Assembly (NCBI GenBank): GCA_030280995.1
Contig: JASXTE010000011.1
Coordinates: 21,509,817-21,573,816, forward strand
From: Hemileia vastatrix
Taxonomy: Eukaryota > Basidiomycota > Pucciniomycetes > Pucciniales > Zaghouaniaceae
Length of the DNA stretch: 64,000 nt
Direction of reading: 5' to 3'
Every line of letters starts with the position of its first letter. Within the stretch, counting starts at the first letter, position 1. The notes beneath the pieces are model-generated. The model did not search any database, was not told where the DNA came from, and saw nothing but the letters and a program-made list of their open reading frames with translations. Both the position numbers and the translations under genes were made by a program. Below are positions 32,076 through 44,146 of the stretch, in pieces.

Positions 32076-32152
32076 ACTTGTTAGCATCTTTTTGTTTCAT
32101 TGCTTTTTTATATGTTTGTGGTAAATGATCAGATAGTTCAAGTGAATGATTG

Positions 32153-33185
32153 TCAATGTATTCTATCAAAGTGTCTTGTGTGGCAATTATCTGTTCTGCT
32201 GTAAAATCTCCAAAATGTAAAGAAATGAGAATGAAAATAAAGATCACCTTTACTTCTTGATTCATTTGAAGATAAATTTTTTTTTAAATATTCAGATGCA
32301 TCTTCTCCCTTTGGGATGAACTTTTCCATTGTGGACTGAACAAAAGAATTTGAGTCCAGATGCCAAAAAATCCATCCTTTACCGCCATGCAGAAATCCAA
32401 CAACTCTTACCCTCATTGCTTGTACATCCATCCTAGTATTTTTTTCCAATTGAATATGAGCATAGGCCCATTGACCAAAAATTTTTGTAGGAGACAAGTC
32501 TGCAATCCGGTCAAAAATAAGTTGATATGGTGTATTGTTAGTAACTCATACATTTGGTAGACAATTATGAATGTACCATGCCCAAAATTAAGAAAAAGGC
32601 ATAAGGGTTTGAGGTAAATTTGATGCTAGAAAATTTTTTCTTGCTATTTTACCTATTGTTTTGTTGAAATTTTTGGCCATGCTGATTTGTTTGTGATGGT
32701 ACAGCATTGAGTGTTCATGAAAAATTCCATTGATTTCCAGAAAATCAGAGAACTTTTTGTTCATATGTTTGCAGCCATTATCAGTGCAAAGGATTCTAAT
32801 TCTGCCATTAGTCAAATTTTCTAACCTGTTGTTGAAATTCATAAAGGCTTCAAAAACATCCAACTTATTTTTTAATATAAATACATCACCATAAGTGGTA
32901 TATGCTTCTCTGAAAGTGGCGACATATACTTCCCCATAATTTGTGACATCTAGAATTGGTCCCACTAAATCTGAGAAAATTAAGTCCATTATTTGATTTT
33001 CTTGTTTAAATGCTTGGTGAGTGTTTCTTCTTTTGCTTTTGGAGACTGCTCAGATACCCCAGTGTAGTCTACATTGTAGAACATAAGAAGGGGCATTGGC
33101 ACATAATCCCAATTTGGCAATTCATTTTAATGTTTTAGTACTGGTGCGACCAAGACACCTGTGCCAATCCATAATGGAATCTGGG
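32153..33185 (-). pseudogene. Copia-2 pre-integrase and integrase
   Basis: A DWHRCLGRTSTKTLK pre-integrase motif is readable near 33130-33180. The core (32588-32989) begins LIFSDLVGPI and keeps ILCTDNGCKH (second Asp). The catalytic Glu region reads SMAKNFNKT, with Lys where family members have Glu. The distal part (32153-32497) has the RVVGFLHGGKGWIFW block. Dead copy. Confidence 0.85.
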
Positions 33186-33297
33186 GAAGCTTAAGGATAA
33201 GGAATATGTGAAATTGGAGATGGGGTTACAAACAGAGCAGGAAGGGTAGCTGAAGATAAAGGGTTAAAATAATTAATTTCAAAGGAATTAACCCCAC

Positions 33298-34080
33298 ACA
33301 ATATGGGGGGCGGACTGGCTAGCAAGTCTGAAACCTTGAACCCTAATTTATATCTAATTGAGCACATATTGAGGCAGTGATGAAACAATCATGAAGAAAA
33401 AGTGAATTTATTTTGAAAACACCTTGAAACTAATTTGAACCTTCATTGAACCACAGTTTATTAATAGTTCAAAAAATATTTATACTTGAATTAGAGGATT
33501 GGTTGAAAGGATAAAAAATAAATGAGCCCCACTATCAATCTAGCCTTGTGGCATCATAAGGTTTTGAAAAATTGTAAATTTTTTTCATTTTTTGAATCTA
33601 ATGAAACTCTCAGATACTTTGAATTATAAGATATTTCATGAAAAATTATAGGGTATTCACCCTATGAATATATAGATAAAACATCAAATATTCTAAGAAA
33701 TTATTCATTAAGAAATATTTATTGAATTTAGATATTTCATTAAATTTTTACCAGTAAAAAAGTTGAGAAATAAATGCCTTTTCTCATTATATCAATCAAT
33801 ATTATTATTTATTTATCCATTTATTAAAAATTTGTGGAAAATGAAACACTTTTTAAAATAATTTTGCATTATATTTATGCAATAGAACAATTTGTAAGAT
33901 TGATTAACATCCCATATTTATATAAATTAAAACACAAAATGAGCCCAATTCTATAAAAAATATAACTTATCATGCTCTTCATTATATCAAAAGAATAAAA
34001 AATCCAATTTTTATAAGAATAAAATCTATGGTTAATAAATATTGAAAAATATTTTTGAGTCTTTTTGGGATGTTTCATGC
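33298..34080. repeat. Fragment with MITE-like end, then AT-rich DNA
   Basis: 33298-33345 (CAATATGGGGGGCGGACTGG then CTAGCAAGTCTGAAACC) matches the left end of the TIR element at 40388. The right terminus was not identified. 33350-34080 is AT-rich with no gene I can support and ends at CATGC, the left target duplication of element C. Confidence 0.5.
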
Positions 34081-35580
34081 TGTCAGGCTAAGGTCAACTA
34101 CAAGGACATGAACTAGCTTTAAAAGTCTCTGTCTAGAAGATTTAAATGGTCCTACATGAATACTGTAGTATAAATCCAACAAATAGTAAAATATAATTGA
34201 AAATAAAGGTCTCAGTAATATAATTCTCACTAGTTTAATATATGGCTTACAATCTTTTTAGTTGGTAGAAAAATAGATTTTAATTATTCAGATACTATTA
34301 AAAAGACTCTAAAAGTACTAATTGATATGTATTGTAATTGGTTTGGTTTTATGATTTAAATTGTAGTGATAAAGAATGTAGAAAACAAGACCCAAAACCT
34401 CCTCCTGTTATACACAATGAGTTTCCCAATGAATCTCTTGATTTACCAGTTCAATACACAGTTAATGACGCCTCCATACAGCTAATAGACATGCCCATCA
34501 AAATCCCCAGTGACCCATAACTTAATTAGAAGAATAACAACCACAAAAATCCTGTATAAATAGGGAAAATCCATCAAAATTAAAGAATACATAAAAAAGA
34601 GAGTATATGCATATTAAACATCAATATAAAAGACTAAAGAGGGAAAATTAAGTTTAATAAGAGCTTAATAATAAGGGGGACTCACAGTAGAAATTATGGG
34701 GCTAATCCTGACATTATACTACGTGAAATTCCCATTCAAAAATGACCAAAATTGACTGAGAAACCACCTAGAAACCCAAAAAAGGGCATGAGATGTGGGG
34801 TAACTACATGCAGTCCTTGGCAGGTGCTTGCACGTGTAAATACTTGACTAATTTTAGGCGAATTTAAGTGTGGTGATGAAATAAGGTGCCAAGAGTGAGG
34901 TTATTAATGAAATTAGTGCATATAAAGAGGGTCCATGCATTATTAATTAAGCTAGGACACTAAATAAGCGCCTCTTGACTATTTCAGTGTTTTTCCCCAC
35001 AGTGGGTGTAGAATGTGGGGTAATTATACTGTGAAAAATCTAACTTTGCTAAAAATGAAGCTATTCACATGGGAAAAATGCAGGAAGTATGTAGCCAGTA
35101 CACAGAAGCCATTTCTGACATAAAAAACACCAAATTTGAAAAGTTTTATTTTAATACATTTAAGTAGCCAAATCAATAGTCCTAAATGAGACAAATTGAA
35201 CTGTCAAAGTTCATTTTTAATATTCTTAAATTTATAGTGCATATAATCAACATTTAAGTGAAATAAATTGCATTTCTTGTTTTTTGCATAAAACAATGAA
35301 AATAAAAGCTTTAAGTGTACTTAAAAATTATTTAGCCTTATAATTAAGGTTCTTAAGGTTACCCTAACAAGTTCCAAATAAATATTAAGAAGATAAGACT
35401 TATAAAAGGTGGATATACGCGTGTATATAAGGTGTTATAGTGACATTTTTTGTGTATTATCATAATTTTACTTATGTATTCTGTTTGTGTACTCTAATTT
35501 ATTGTTCCCATATATAGTTCATGTGTTTAACATAACTTATATATAATTTTTACTCAGTCCTGCAGATATACAGACTGACA
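34081..35580 (-). repeat. C 3' LTR (1500 bp)
   Basis: TGTCAGGCTAAGG...CAGACTGACA on the plus strand. It matches 42475-43973 and the solo copy at 53393-54883. AGGACTGAGTA near its minus-strand start is shared with the B-family LTR. Confidence 0.95.
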
Positions 35581-35614
35581 CTCACCCACCCAAAATAAAA
35601 AAATAAAAAAATGA
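35581..35614 (-). other. C polypurine tract
   Basis: The minus strand reads a T/A run ending in ATTTTGGGTGGGTGAG directly before the 3' LTR, like the B1 tract (TTTTGGGGTGAGGGAG). Confidence 0.7.
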
Positions 35615-35774
35615 TAAGTTATACATTTTCTTTATTTATTTGTTAATTTTCAGGTATTCAGATTAATTCTGTAGCATTAAAGGTTATTCTTTAAAGAAAT
35701 AAGACATAATAAAATATTATGAGTGCTGGTTTTTAACCCCTCATCTGGTTGAACAGAAATTTATTTCTGTTTAA

Positions 35775-38700
35775 TTATTTAAGAAGGGTGGATAAATTAG
35801 AAATTTCTTTTTCAGGTATCCATTTATCAAATTCATTTGATTTCCCTTTAAATCTTAATAAACACTCAGTTCCTTTTTCTTTAGTAAGGATTCTTTTCTT
35901 GAGTATTTTTTCAATCTCTGATTTTTCCACAATTTCTTCAGGTTGCTTTTTAGACCTTCCCCTTCTTTTTGGAAATAAGTCAGGATCATTTTCATGGTCA
36001 GGTTTCAATAATGAGAAAGGGAAAACTGGATGTTTCCTATCATATGGGGCATATAATATGACTTCCACTGTATTATTACCAACCATTTTTCTTACTACAA
36101 AAGTTCCTACAAAAGGATCCTTTAATTTAACATTACCTTGTAAGTTAAAATGTATTGTTGATATTAGGACTTCATCTCCTTTTTTGAATTCAAATTCTTT
36201 ATGAGATTTATCCCACATTTTCTTTTCATATTCAAATGATTTTTGGATGCACTCTTCTGCATGCTTTCTACACATTTGTTGCATATGAATAAAGGATTTA
36301 GTACCAGGGTGTATATCTAACCTTGGTAATTTATTTAAATGATTTACTGGGGTATTTGGTATGTATCCCAGCCAGATTTCAAATGGTTTCTTCTCTGTTA
36401 CAGAATGAGTTGTGCTGTTATAAGCAAATTCAAGGCCAGGAATTAATGTTACCCAGTCATGTGTGAATTTCTCATTGTCTTTGTATTCTAATTCAAAGGC
36501 ACAATATCTTCTGATCATGTCTTCTAGAGTTTGTATAATTCTCTCAGCCAGCCCATCAGTTTGTGGATTGTGTGCTGTAGACAATTTCAATTGACAACCT
36601 GATACTTCCATCAAAGATGTCCAGAACTCTGAAGTAAATATAGGGTCTCTGTCAGAGATTATGGCTTTAAAGAACCCAGAAGTATTCATCATCTGAGTCC
36701 ACCATAGTAATGCCAAGTCTTTTGCAGATACCTCTTTATGGGTAGGGATAAATTTACACATTTTTGTTAATCTATCTACTATTACCCGGCAATGATTGAA
36801 ACTTTTTTTCCTGCTAATGGCAAGCCAGTTACAAAATCCATGTTTAAAATTTCCCATGGAGCTTTTGGCTTCTCTATTTGTTGTAACAACCCAGCTCTCT
36901 TCTCAGTTAATCTTTTAGATTTCTGACAAGAGTCACATGTTTCAATGTATTTTTGTACATCTTCTTTCATTTTTATCCACCAGGCTTTATTTTTGACTCT
37001 GGTTAATGTTTTGTTAAAATCAAAATGACCAGCTAAGATGTCATCATGACAAGTACTCAACATTAACTATTTCATAGAAGGTTGTATTACTATTACATTA
37101 CTTAGATTTTTTCTGTAATATATGTATCCATCTTCAATTGACAGTTTACCTTTTTCCAATGCATTTCCATACTTTGGAGGCAAGGTTTTAATTAACGCTC
37201 TCATGGAGGCATTAGTTAGATCATTTAGAATGGTAGATAGTTTAGTCAAATCTTTATCAGATGAATAATTTTCCAATATAGTTTGCATAAACTCTTCCTC
37301 TAAATCCACTAAATAAATCCCAAATATATGTATAACATCATTTTCAGGTACATAAGCTGGGTTGTCAGAATCATTTGGCAAAGGACTTCTGGATAATAGA
37401 TCCACATTAGAATGCAATGTTCCTTCTCTATGAGTGATTGTCATTCTTCCTCTGTACTCTTGTACAGCTAGTTGCCATCTAAACATGTGTCTATTAGGGG
37501 TTTTCATGTTTAGTAATTATTTTACTGCACTGAAATCTGTTATAAGTTCAAACTTCTGGTCTTCCAGATAGTAATGAAGTTTCTCCAAGGCCGACACCAC
37601 GGCTAAACATTCCAGCTGTGTGGCACAATACCTTAGTTCTGTCTTTCTTAAGGTTCTAGATATATAGCAGATAACTACTTCAGATAATTTTCCATTTATT
37701 ATCTGTTTCTTCTGTAAAGCAGCACCTAGACCTATGAAGCTTGTATCAGTGTACAAGATAAAAGGTAGGGTGAAATCTGGCAGTCCCAATATTGGAGCTG
37801 ACATTAAACATTCCTTTAATTTATTAAAGACGTGTTGTCTTTCATTATTCTAAATGAAAGCCTCATTCTTCCTGATTAATGTTGTTAAAGGAGCTGCAAT
37901 GGATTGGTAGTTTTTAATATACTGTCTATAATATCCACACATACCCAAAAAACTTTGAACATCTTTTAAATTCTTAGGTATACCAATGTTTTTAATTGCT
38001 GCCACCTTATTCTGGTCAACACAAAATTGTAATCCAGATACAACATGTCAAAGTACTTTCAAGGATTGAAATGCAAACTTACATTTCTTTAATGCAATTG
38101 TCATATTAATTTCATCCATTTTTTGAAAGACTCTCCTCAGGTGATTTAAATTTTCATCATATGTTTTTGAAAAAACTATGATATCATCAATATAAACCAA
38201 TAGCCATCCTTCAACCATTTCCTGATGAAAAACACCATCCATCAATTTTTGGAAGACTGAAGGCGCATTCTTTGGACCAAATGGCATTCCCACATACTTA
38301 TATATTCCCATATGTGTGGTTATTAATAAGTAATTCTGAGAATTATTTTCCACAGGAATCTGGTGGTAACCCTTGTTTCCATCCAGACAGGAAATGTATT
38401 TTACTCCTTGTAAGGTAGCATGGATAGAAGCTATCCTTGGTAGAGGGTAAATATAATCTATAGTGTATGTATTCAGAGCTCTATAATCACCGCATAATCT
38501 TGCCTTATATTTTTCATAAGAGATTAATACTGGTGAAATGACACAATACTTAGGTTTTGTGTCTACTTTTTCAAGAATACCCATTTCCATCAAAATTTTT
38601 ATATTGTATTCAATATCTTTCCTTTTTGCAGGAGATACTGGGTAAGGTTTCTTTTTCAAGCTGCCAGGAATATTATCCAAGTCACAAATTGAAGATATTT

Positions 38701-39409
38701 TCATCTCATGGTCTTTGACCAATCCTTTTTCATTTGAACCATGGGCAAATGCCATAGAATAAAATATGATCAATCTTAAAATATTGTCTTCTTCAATTTT
38801 TGAGAGTTGAGGACTGAAAGAGGCCTTTTGGATTTCATTGTCCAATTCAACCACTTCAGTGGTGGTTCTTCCACCTTGCAGTTGTTCCTCTTTAGGAGAA
38901 ATGGAATACACTGAATTTTCAGAACATATCTTGAATTTTCTCTTACCATTCATGCCTATAGTGAAACAACTTTTTTCAGGATCTAGTTTGATGCCAAATT
39001 TGGTCAATAAATCATTGCCAATAATAAACCAATCACTACAATTATTATTATCAATTACAACAAATTCACACACAGCTCTTACATATCCATTATAATATTT
39101 AAAGAATACAGCAGTTTTATATTTGCCAATTGGATTTAAAACTGAACCAAAACCCCTCCAGTTTTTTGTCTGTACAGGTTCTAGTTTTTCCTTATACTTA
39201 CTGTCAAGTTTCATCAATGTATTAATAGAAACCACACTACCTGGAGCCCCAGTGTCAAGAATGGCATTCATTTCTCTTCCAAATATGATAACAGGTGCTC
39301 TGATAGGTGTTATTTTGCAAGTATCATGAGATACATCTTTAATTATTTCAGCTTCCTCAATGGAAGTTAAAGATGTATCCGTATGAGGAATAGCATCATT
39401 CAGGAACAT
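35775..39409 (-). pseudogene. C pol: protease-RT-RNase H-integrase-chromodomain
   Basis: Pieces 38048-39409, 37517-37804, 37067-37507, 36782-37063 and 35775-36857 are separated by stops and frameshifts. Protease has ILDTGAPGSVVS. RT has FGPKNAPSVFQKLM and catalytic YIDDIIVFS. RNase H has LYTDTSFIGLGAAL. Integrase has the CDSCQKSKR finger end, NMDFVTGLP (Asp), SDRDPIFTSEFW (Asp) and GLAERIIQTLEDM (Glu). The C-terminus has EIEKILKKR...CLLRFKGKSNEFDKWIPE, a chromodomain, which in chromoviruses is thought to steer integration to particular chromatin marks. Confidence 0.92.
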
Positions 39410-39451
39410 AATATCCTGCTCTAATACAAATATCTCATTTTCATCATCACT

Positions 39452-41354
39452 TTAAGATATGTTACTTTTACAATCCTCACTGGATTCCACGTTCTCATCT
39501 TCTTGATTACCTGGTTCAGAATTCTGTGAGGTTTCAATAACATTTATTGTCTTCTTACACGTGTGACCCTTAACCCAAGGTTCATTACATTTATAACAAG
39601 TGTTATTCTCTTGTCTTTTAGGGACAAGGGGAGCTGAAGGTTTTTTCTTCTCCACTGGCAATTTACTTGGAGTAGGCTTTACTATGTCAACACTTTGTCT
39701 GTAATTACTATACTTGGTTTCATACTTGTGGTTTAATAATATCTCATCGCATATATTAATGAACCCAGAGGTATCTCTGATGGTTTCATGTCTAGCTACA
39801 ATAATGTCTCTAACTGATATAGGCAACTTGTATATTATCTTTTCTCTCCACTCATCATAATTCATTTTTGGATCCATAGCTTTCATGATTTTTATTAAAT
39901 TCATTAAAAAGTCCATGGGTTTATCTCAAGAATTTGGATTATATCTGGCTCTTTCATACAATCTTTTTTGAGTGATTCTGAATTTTGGGCCACCAAATTG
40001 CCTTTCAATAAGTGCCTTCCATTCATTCCAGGAGTAGTTAATTCCCTAACTCAATACAGATTCAAACCATAATAAGGCCTCATCTGTAAATAAAGAAATT
40101 AATTTTGATGTAATTTCTTCATCAGGAAATTTGTATGAAAACTTTAAGTTATCAATTCTTTTAATGAATTGTTGCCAATAAGATTTTGAATCCCCGTCAA
40201 AAGAAGGGTACTGACCCAACTTAGGCCAGTTCTTTTGGTTAGTTTTTGCTTCCCTAACCTGAGGAATATTAAGTAAGTCACTTACTTTGGAAAGATGATC
40301 ATTTATTTCATTTTTTACTGATTTTATGTTCTCAGAACTCATGAAACTATGTTCATGTTCCATCATTGGTTTTTCATTTGACACCATGCAATACGGGGAG
40401 CGGACTTGTTAGCAAGTCTGCAACCTTGGACTCAAATTCACCACAGATTGAACAAAAATTGAGCTATTGACAAAGGAACCATACAATCAGGGATGAACAC
40501 CACTCAGAAGAACAGTTTTAGTTGAGTCTTCAAGTAGATTTCAGTATGAGTATAATATGAGTTCAGTCTGAGTTCCATCTGAGTTCAGGTTGAGGACTTT
40601 CTAGCAAGTCCACCCCCTATATTGCGTAGTGTGAGTGTTTCATAAAAACAGGTACTCTTTCCATATAAGAGGTGTTATATTTTACTTTCTCTGTGTTTTT
40701 CAGAATGTTTGCTACTTCTATTTCTACTCTCTGTAGCCTATCTTTTATTACAGGTACATGAGTCAGAGTATCATTTACATTTGAAAAAGACAATTTAACA
40801 TGTCCCTCAATGGTAGCCATAATATTCTGAGATTGTTCTAACTTACTTTCTAAATCTCTAATCTCAGATTCAATCTTTTATTTTCATTGGTTACTTCATT
40901 ATTTGAATTTTCAATAATTTTTAACCTATTGGCCGTGGTACTCAATGATTGTGTTAGTTTTAATAATACACTTTCTGTATTATTGTTTGACTCTTTAGAG
41001 AACTCTTCCAATTTTTCAATTCTCAATAATAATTTACTTAATATCTTTGATTCCATTGGATTCTCTTTTTAAAAAATATTCAATTTTTTCCGTGTCTAAC
41101 TCAGAAGACTCATCATCATGTTCAAGATTTGATTCATTTGGTTCCAATTTTATATTAATAGTACTATCCTGGTGATCAATAAAACTATTTACATTGTCCT
41201 CATTTAAAGACAAGTTTAACATATTAATATCAAATGAATAATTCTTCAGATCCTCATCAAAAATTTCTAACAATTCCTTATCAATCTCATTACCTATAAG
41301 TAATTCATTGTTAGGTTGATACAATTGATCATAAGAGGCTGGGTGACTTACCAA
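39452..41354 (-). pseudogene. C gag, interrupted by TIR element
   Basis: Gag pieces 41034-41354, 40850-41056, 40617-40820, 40046-40387 and 39452-39916 align with B1/B2 Gag. The N-terminal half is coiled-coil-like, the capsid region includes NWPKLGQYPSFDGDSKSYWQ, and the knuckle reads C-Y-K-C-N-E-P-W-V-K-G-H-T-C (C-X2-C-X7-H-X-C, a form common in chromoviruses). Removing 40388-40625 restores the frame across that point, so that insertion is a late lesion. Other stops near 39920-40045 are separate. Confidence 0.9.
40388..40625. mobile_element. 238 bp TIR element (MITE-like) inside C gag
   Basis: Left GCAATACGGGGAGCGGACTT and right (reverse complement) GCAATATAGGGGGTGGACTT extend as imperfect inverted repeats for about 37 bp (TTAGCAAGTC/CTAGAAAGTC, then CAAC). 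No coding capacity. No target duplication could be fixed; excising exactly these 238 bp restores the gag frame. A related left end is at 33298. Confidence 0.85.
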
Positions 41355-41755
41355 GGTCTTACCCCACTTCCCCTGCCTCTCCTTGTCTTTCCCCTGTAAG
41401 GGTGACTACTGGAGCCCTGTTGAGGAGAGTTGTTGTAATTTTGGGCATACCAATCCCACTTCCATTTGCTGACTGTAATTTTTTGATCCTCTTCTTGGAC
41501 TGGAGGTGTTGCTGTGGTATTGTTTGGTGCCACTGTTTGTGGTTGAGCCTTTATATCCACTAGAGCCTGGTTGACTTCTATGAAACCCTGTTCTGCCCTT
41601 TTCTCCATATTGTTTATCTGGTCTACAATGTTGTTGAATCTTATTTTCAGGGTGTTCAGTAGGGTGGAGAGGGAGTGAATTTGCTCTTGTAATGTGTTTT
41701 TGGTTTTCTTTATTGATACTTGTTTTAAGAGTTTTTCCCTTTCCTCAAAGGACAT
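41348..41755 (-). CDS. C ORF0: conserved small protein overlapping the gag frame
   Basis: 135 aa from ATG 41755. The start MSFEEREKLLKQVSIKKT and the KWKWDW, HPYRGK and terminal PW motifs match the B1 frame at 45952-46380 (MSIEEKEALLKKITIKKT, KWKWDW, HPYKGK, PW). The middle is heptad-like. The gag frame on the same strand also runs through this DNA but has two stops (41745-41747 and one near 41395) and its peptide is poorly conserved between C and B1. ORF0 ends exactly at CCTTGGTAAGT, where the main gag frame begins. It may be the Gag N-terminus, reached by -1 frameshifting or splicing. Confidence 0.65.
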   Translation of the reverse strand: MSFEEREKLLKQVSIKKTKNTLQEQIHSLSTLLNTLKIRFNNIVDQINNMEKRAEQGFIEVNQALVDIKAQPQTVAPNNTTATPPVQEEDQKITVSKWKWDWYAQNYNNSPQQGSSSHPYRGKTRRGRGSGVRPW

Positions 41756-41885
41756 TGGTGGGGTGTTGTTTAAGATGGGAGTTTCTTATCACTCCATTTG
41801 AATGTCCTGAAACAGGTCTTTCAGCTCTAGGTCTAAAGTCATAAGATTTTACCTTATTACTTACAATGTCATTGTTGTCACACAT
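41745..41885 (-). CDS. C short upstream ORF (46 aa)
   Basis: ATG 41885 begins MCDNNDIVSNK, which matches MSAPQDSVSEK at the B1 start 45834. In C it ends at TGA 41745-41747, overlapping ORF0 by 11 bases in another frame. Such an overlap could allow reinitiation. Function unknown. Confidence 0.45.
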   Translation of the reverse strand: MCDNNDIVSNKVKSYDFRPRAERPVSGHSNGVIRNSHLKQHPTNVL

Positions 41886-42459
41886 ATTGTACGTGGAATT
41901 TATTTAAAAAATTGAAATTTAGATATGAAAACTTCAAAGAAGGAGTTTTATCAGTATTTATCAATACCTGAAGACAATTATATCGCCTACTTATAGGTAT
42001 GAAGTGAATTTCTAAGTGCCAAAATTCAAATATGCTTTTAAGTGGTCACTTGATATAACTGGTCTACAATATGTAGCCGTGTATATATATTTAAAAAAGA
42101 AAAACTGTCAGTAAGATTCATTTTAAATATTAAATGTATATTACAAACCAATAGAAAGGGATTAAAATTCCTGTTAAAAGAAAACTATTAATCAGTTTAA
42201 TTGGTTTATTATCTGCAAAGTACACAAATTTAAATGGTCTATTGACAGACTCCCACTCATAACAATTTTTTATGTTAAATTAGTGGTAAAATTGTTGATT
42301 CAATATCACAATTTTATTATATAACAGGGCTTCTTTTTCTGAAATCACTATGTAAGTGATCCCAACCTGTTTTAATAATCCAAATATTTCTATAGGGATA
42401 TTATTTACGTGTAGCTTTATAATTTTTACTTACTGGATTATAACCAACAGAATTCTTGA
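41886..42459 (-). other. C leader between primer site and upstream ORF
   Basis: AT-rich, no supported gene. Contains several short inverted A/T runs. Confidence 0.6.
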
Positions 42460-42474
42460 GGAAAGGCCCCCAAT
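42460..42474 (-). other. C candidate primer binding site
   Basis: The minus strand reads ATTGGGGGCCTTTCC immediately after the 5' LTR. B1 and B2 have ATTGGGGGTCTTTCC at the same place. It is conserved while flanking leader is not. TGG begins two bases after the LTR, but I cannot name the tRNA. Confidence 0.65.
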
Positions 42475-43973
42475 TTTCAGGCTAAGATCAACTACAAAGA
42501 CGTTAACTAGCTTGGAAATCCTCTGTCTAGAAGATTCAAATGGTCCTATATGAATACTGTAGTATAAATCTAACAAATAGTAAAATATAATCCAAAATAA
42601 AGGTCTCAGTAATATAATTCTCACTAGTTTTATATATGGCTTACAATCTTTTTAGTTGGTAGAAAAATATATTTTAATTATTCAGATACTATTCAATAGA
42701 CTCTAAAAGTACTAATTGATATGTATTGTAATTGGTTTGGTTATATGATTTAAATTGTAATGATAAAGAATGTAGAAAACAAGACCCTAAACCTCCTCCT
42801 TTTATACACAATGAGTTCCCCAATGACTCTCTTGATTTACCAGTCCAATACACAGTTAATGACGCCTAAATACAACTAATAGAAATTCCCATCAACATCC
42901 CCAGTGACCCATAACTTAATTAGAAGAATAACAACCACAAAAATCCTGTAATAATAGGGAAAATCCATCAAAATTAAAGAATAAGTAAAAAAGAGAGTAT
43001 ATGCGTATTATACATCAATATAAAAGACTAAAGAGGGAAAATTAAGTTTAATAAGAGATTAATAATAAGGGGGATTCACAGTAGAAATTATGGGGCTAAT
43101 CCTGACATTATACTACGTGGAATTCTCATTCAAAAATTATCAAAATTGACTGAGAAACCACCTAGAAACCCAAAAAAGGGCATGAGATGTGGGGTAACTA
43201 CATGCAGTCCTTGGAAGGCGCTTGCACGGGTAAATCCTTGACTAATTTTAGACAAATTTAAGCATGTTGATGAAATAAGGTGCCAAGAGTGAGTTTATTA
43301 ATGAAATTAGTGCATATAAAGAGGGTCCATGCATTATTAATTAAGCTAGGACACTAAATAAGCGCCTCTTGACTATTTCAGTGTGTTTCCCCACAGTGGG
43401 TGTAGAATGTGGGGTAATTATACTGTGAAAAATCTAACTTTGCTAAAAATGAAGCTATTCACATGGGAAAAATGCAGGAAGTATGTGGCCAGTACACAGA
43501 AGCCATTTCTGGCATAAAAAACACCAAATTTGAAAAGTGTTATTTTAATGCATTTAAGTAGCCAAATCAATATTCCAAATGAGAAAATTTGAACTTTCAA
43601 AGCGCATTTTTAATATTCTTAAATTTATAGCATATATAATCAACTTTTAAGTGAAATAAAGTGCATTTCTTGTTTTTTGCATAAAACAATGAAAATAACA
43701 GCTTTAAGTGTACTTAAAAATCATGTAGCCTTATAATTAAGGTTCTTAATGTTACCCTAAAATATTCCAACTTAATATTAAGAACATAAGACTTATAAAA
43801 GGTTGATATATGCATGTATATAAGGTGTTATAATGGCATTTTTTGTGTATTATCATAATTTTACTTATGTATACTGTTTGTGTACTCTAATTTATTGTTC
43901 CCATGTATAGTTCATGTGTTTAACATAACTTATAAGTATTTTTTACTCATTCCTGGGGATATACAGGCTGACA
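42475..43973 (-). repeat. C 5' LTR (1499 bp)
   Basis: It matches 34081-35580. The terminal TGTCAG is mutated to TTTCAG on the plus-strand left side. CATGC follows on the right. Confidence 0.95.
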
Positions 43974-44146
43974 CATGCCATTATGATTTTGAAGTCTCAA
44001 AATATATGATATAATTTTTGTGCTTACATTGTTTTCAAATGTTCCTTACAAGTACTTTCCTCCCTCAAACTTCAAATCTCATTCTTCTCCTGTTTAAAAT
44101 TTTTTCCCTCTTACATTTTATTTAAGTCTACCAAGAACTGTCCCAT
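43974..44146. other. Flanking DNA between C and B1
   Basis: 173 bp of AT-rich sequence starting with the CATGC duplication and ending with CCCAT, the B1 duplication. No feature seen. Confidence 0.7.

Larger units (their letters stand above)
31166..33297 (-). mobile_element. Copia-2, 5' part (right of A2)
   Basis: Minus-strand copia integrase and RT, severely decayed, contiguous with 17436-18138 before A2 inserted. Gag and protease are missing: at about 33298 the sequence changes to a terminal-inverted-repeat-like fragment. Confidence 0.88.
34081..43973 (-). mobile_element. Gypsy/chromovirus element C, complete, degenerate
   Basis: LTRs 34081-35580 and 42475-43973 are flanked by perfect CATGC duplications (34076-34080, 43974-43978). 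The minus-strand order is ORF0, gag, protease, RT, RNase H, integrase, chromodomain. It is related to B1/B2 through its whole coding length, but with distinct LTRs. Inactivated by multiple stops and by a TIR element in gag. Confidence 0.96.

Noticed and set aside
38838..39329. Plus-strand frames across C protease
   Set aside because: Antisense shadows of the protease-RT frame, with equivalents at B1 48364 and B2 60562 explained by homology.
43418..43600. Minus-strand open frames in C-family LTRs (also 54337-54609)
   Set aside because: Not open in all C-family LTR copies and without recognisable motifs; LTR sequence.
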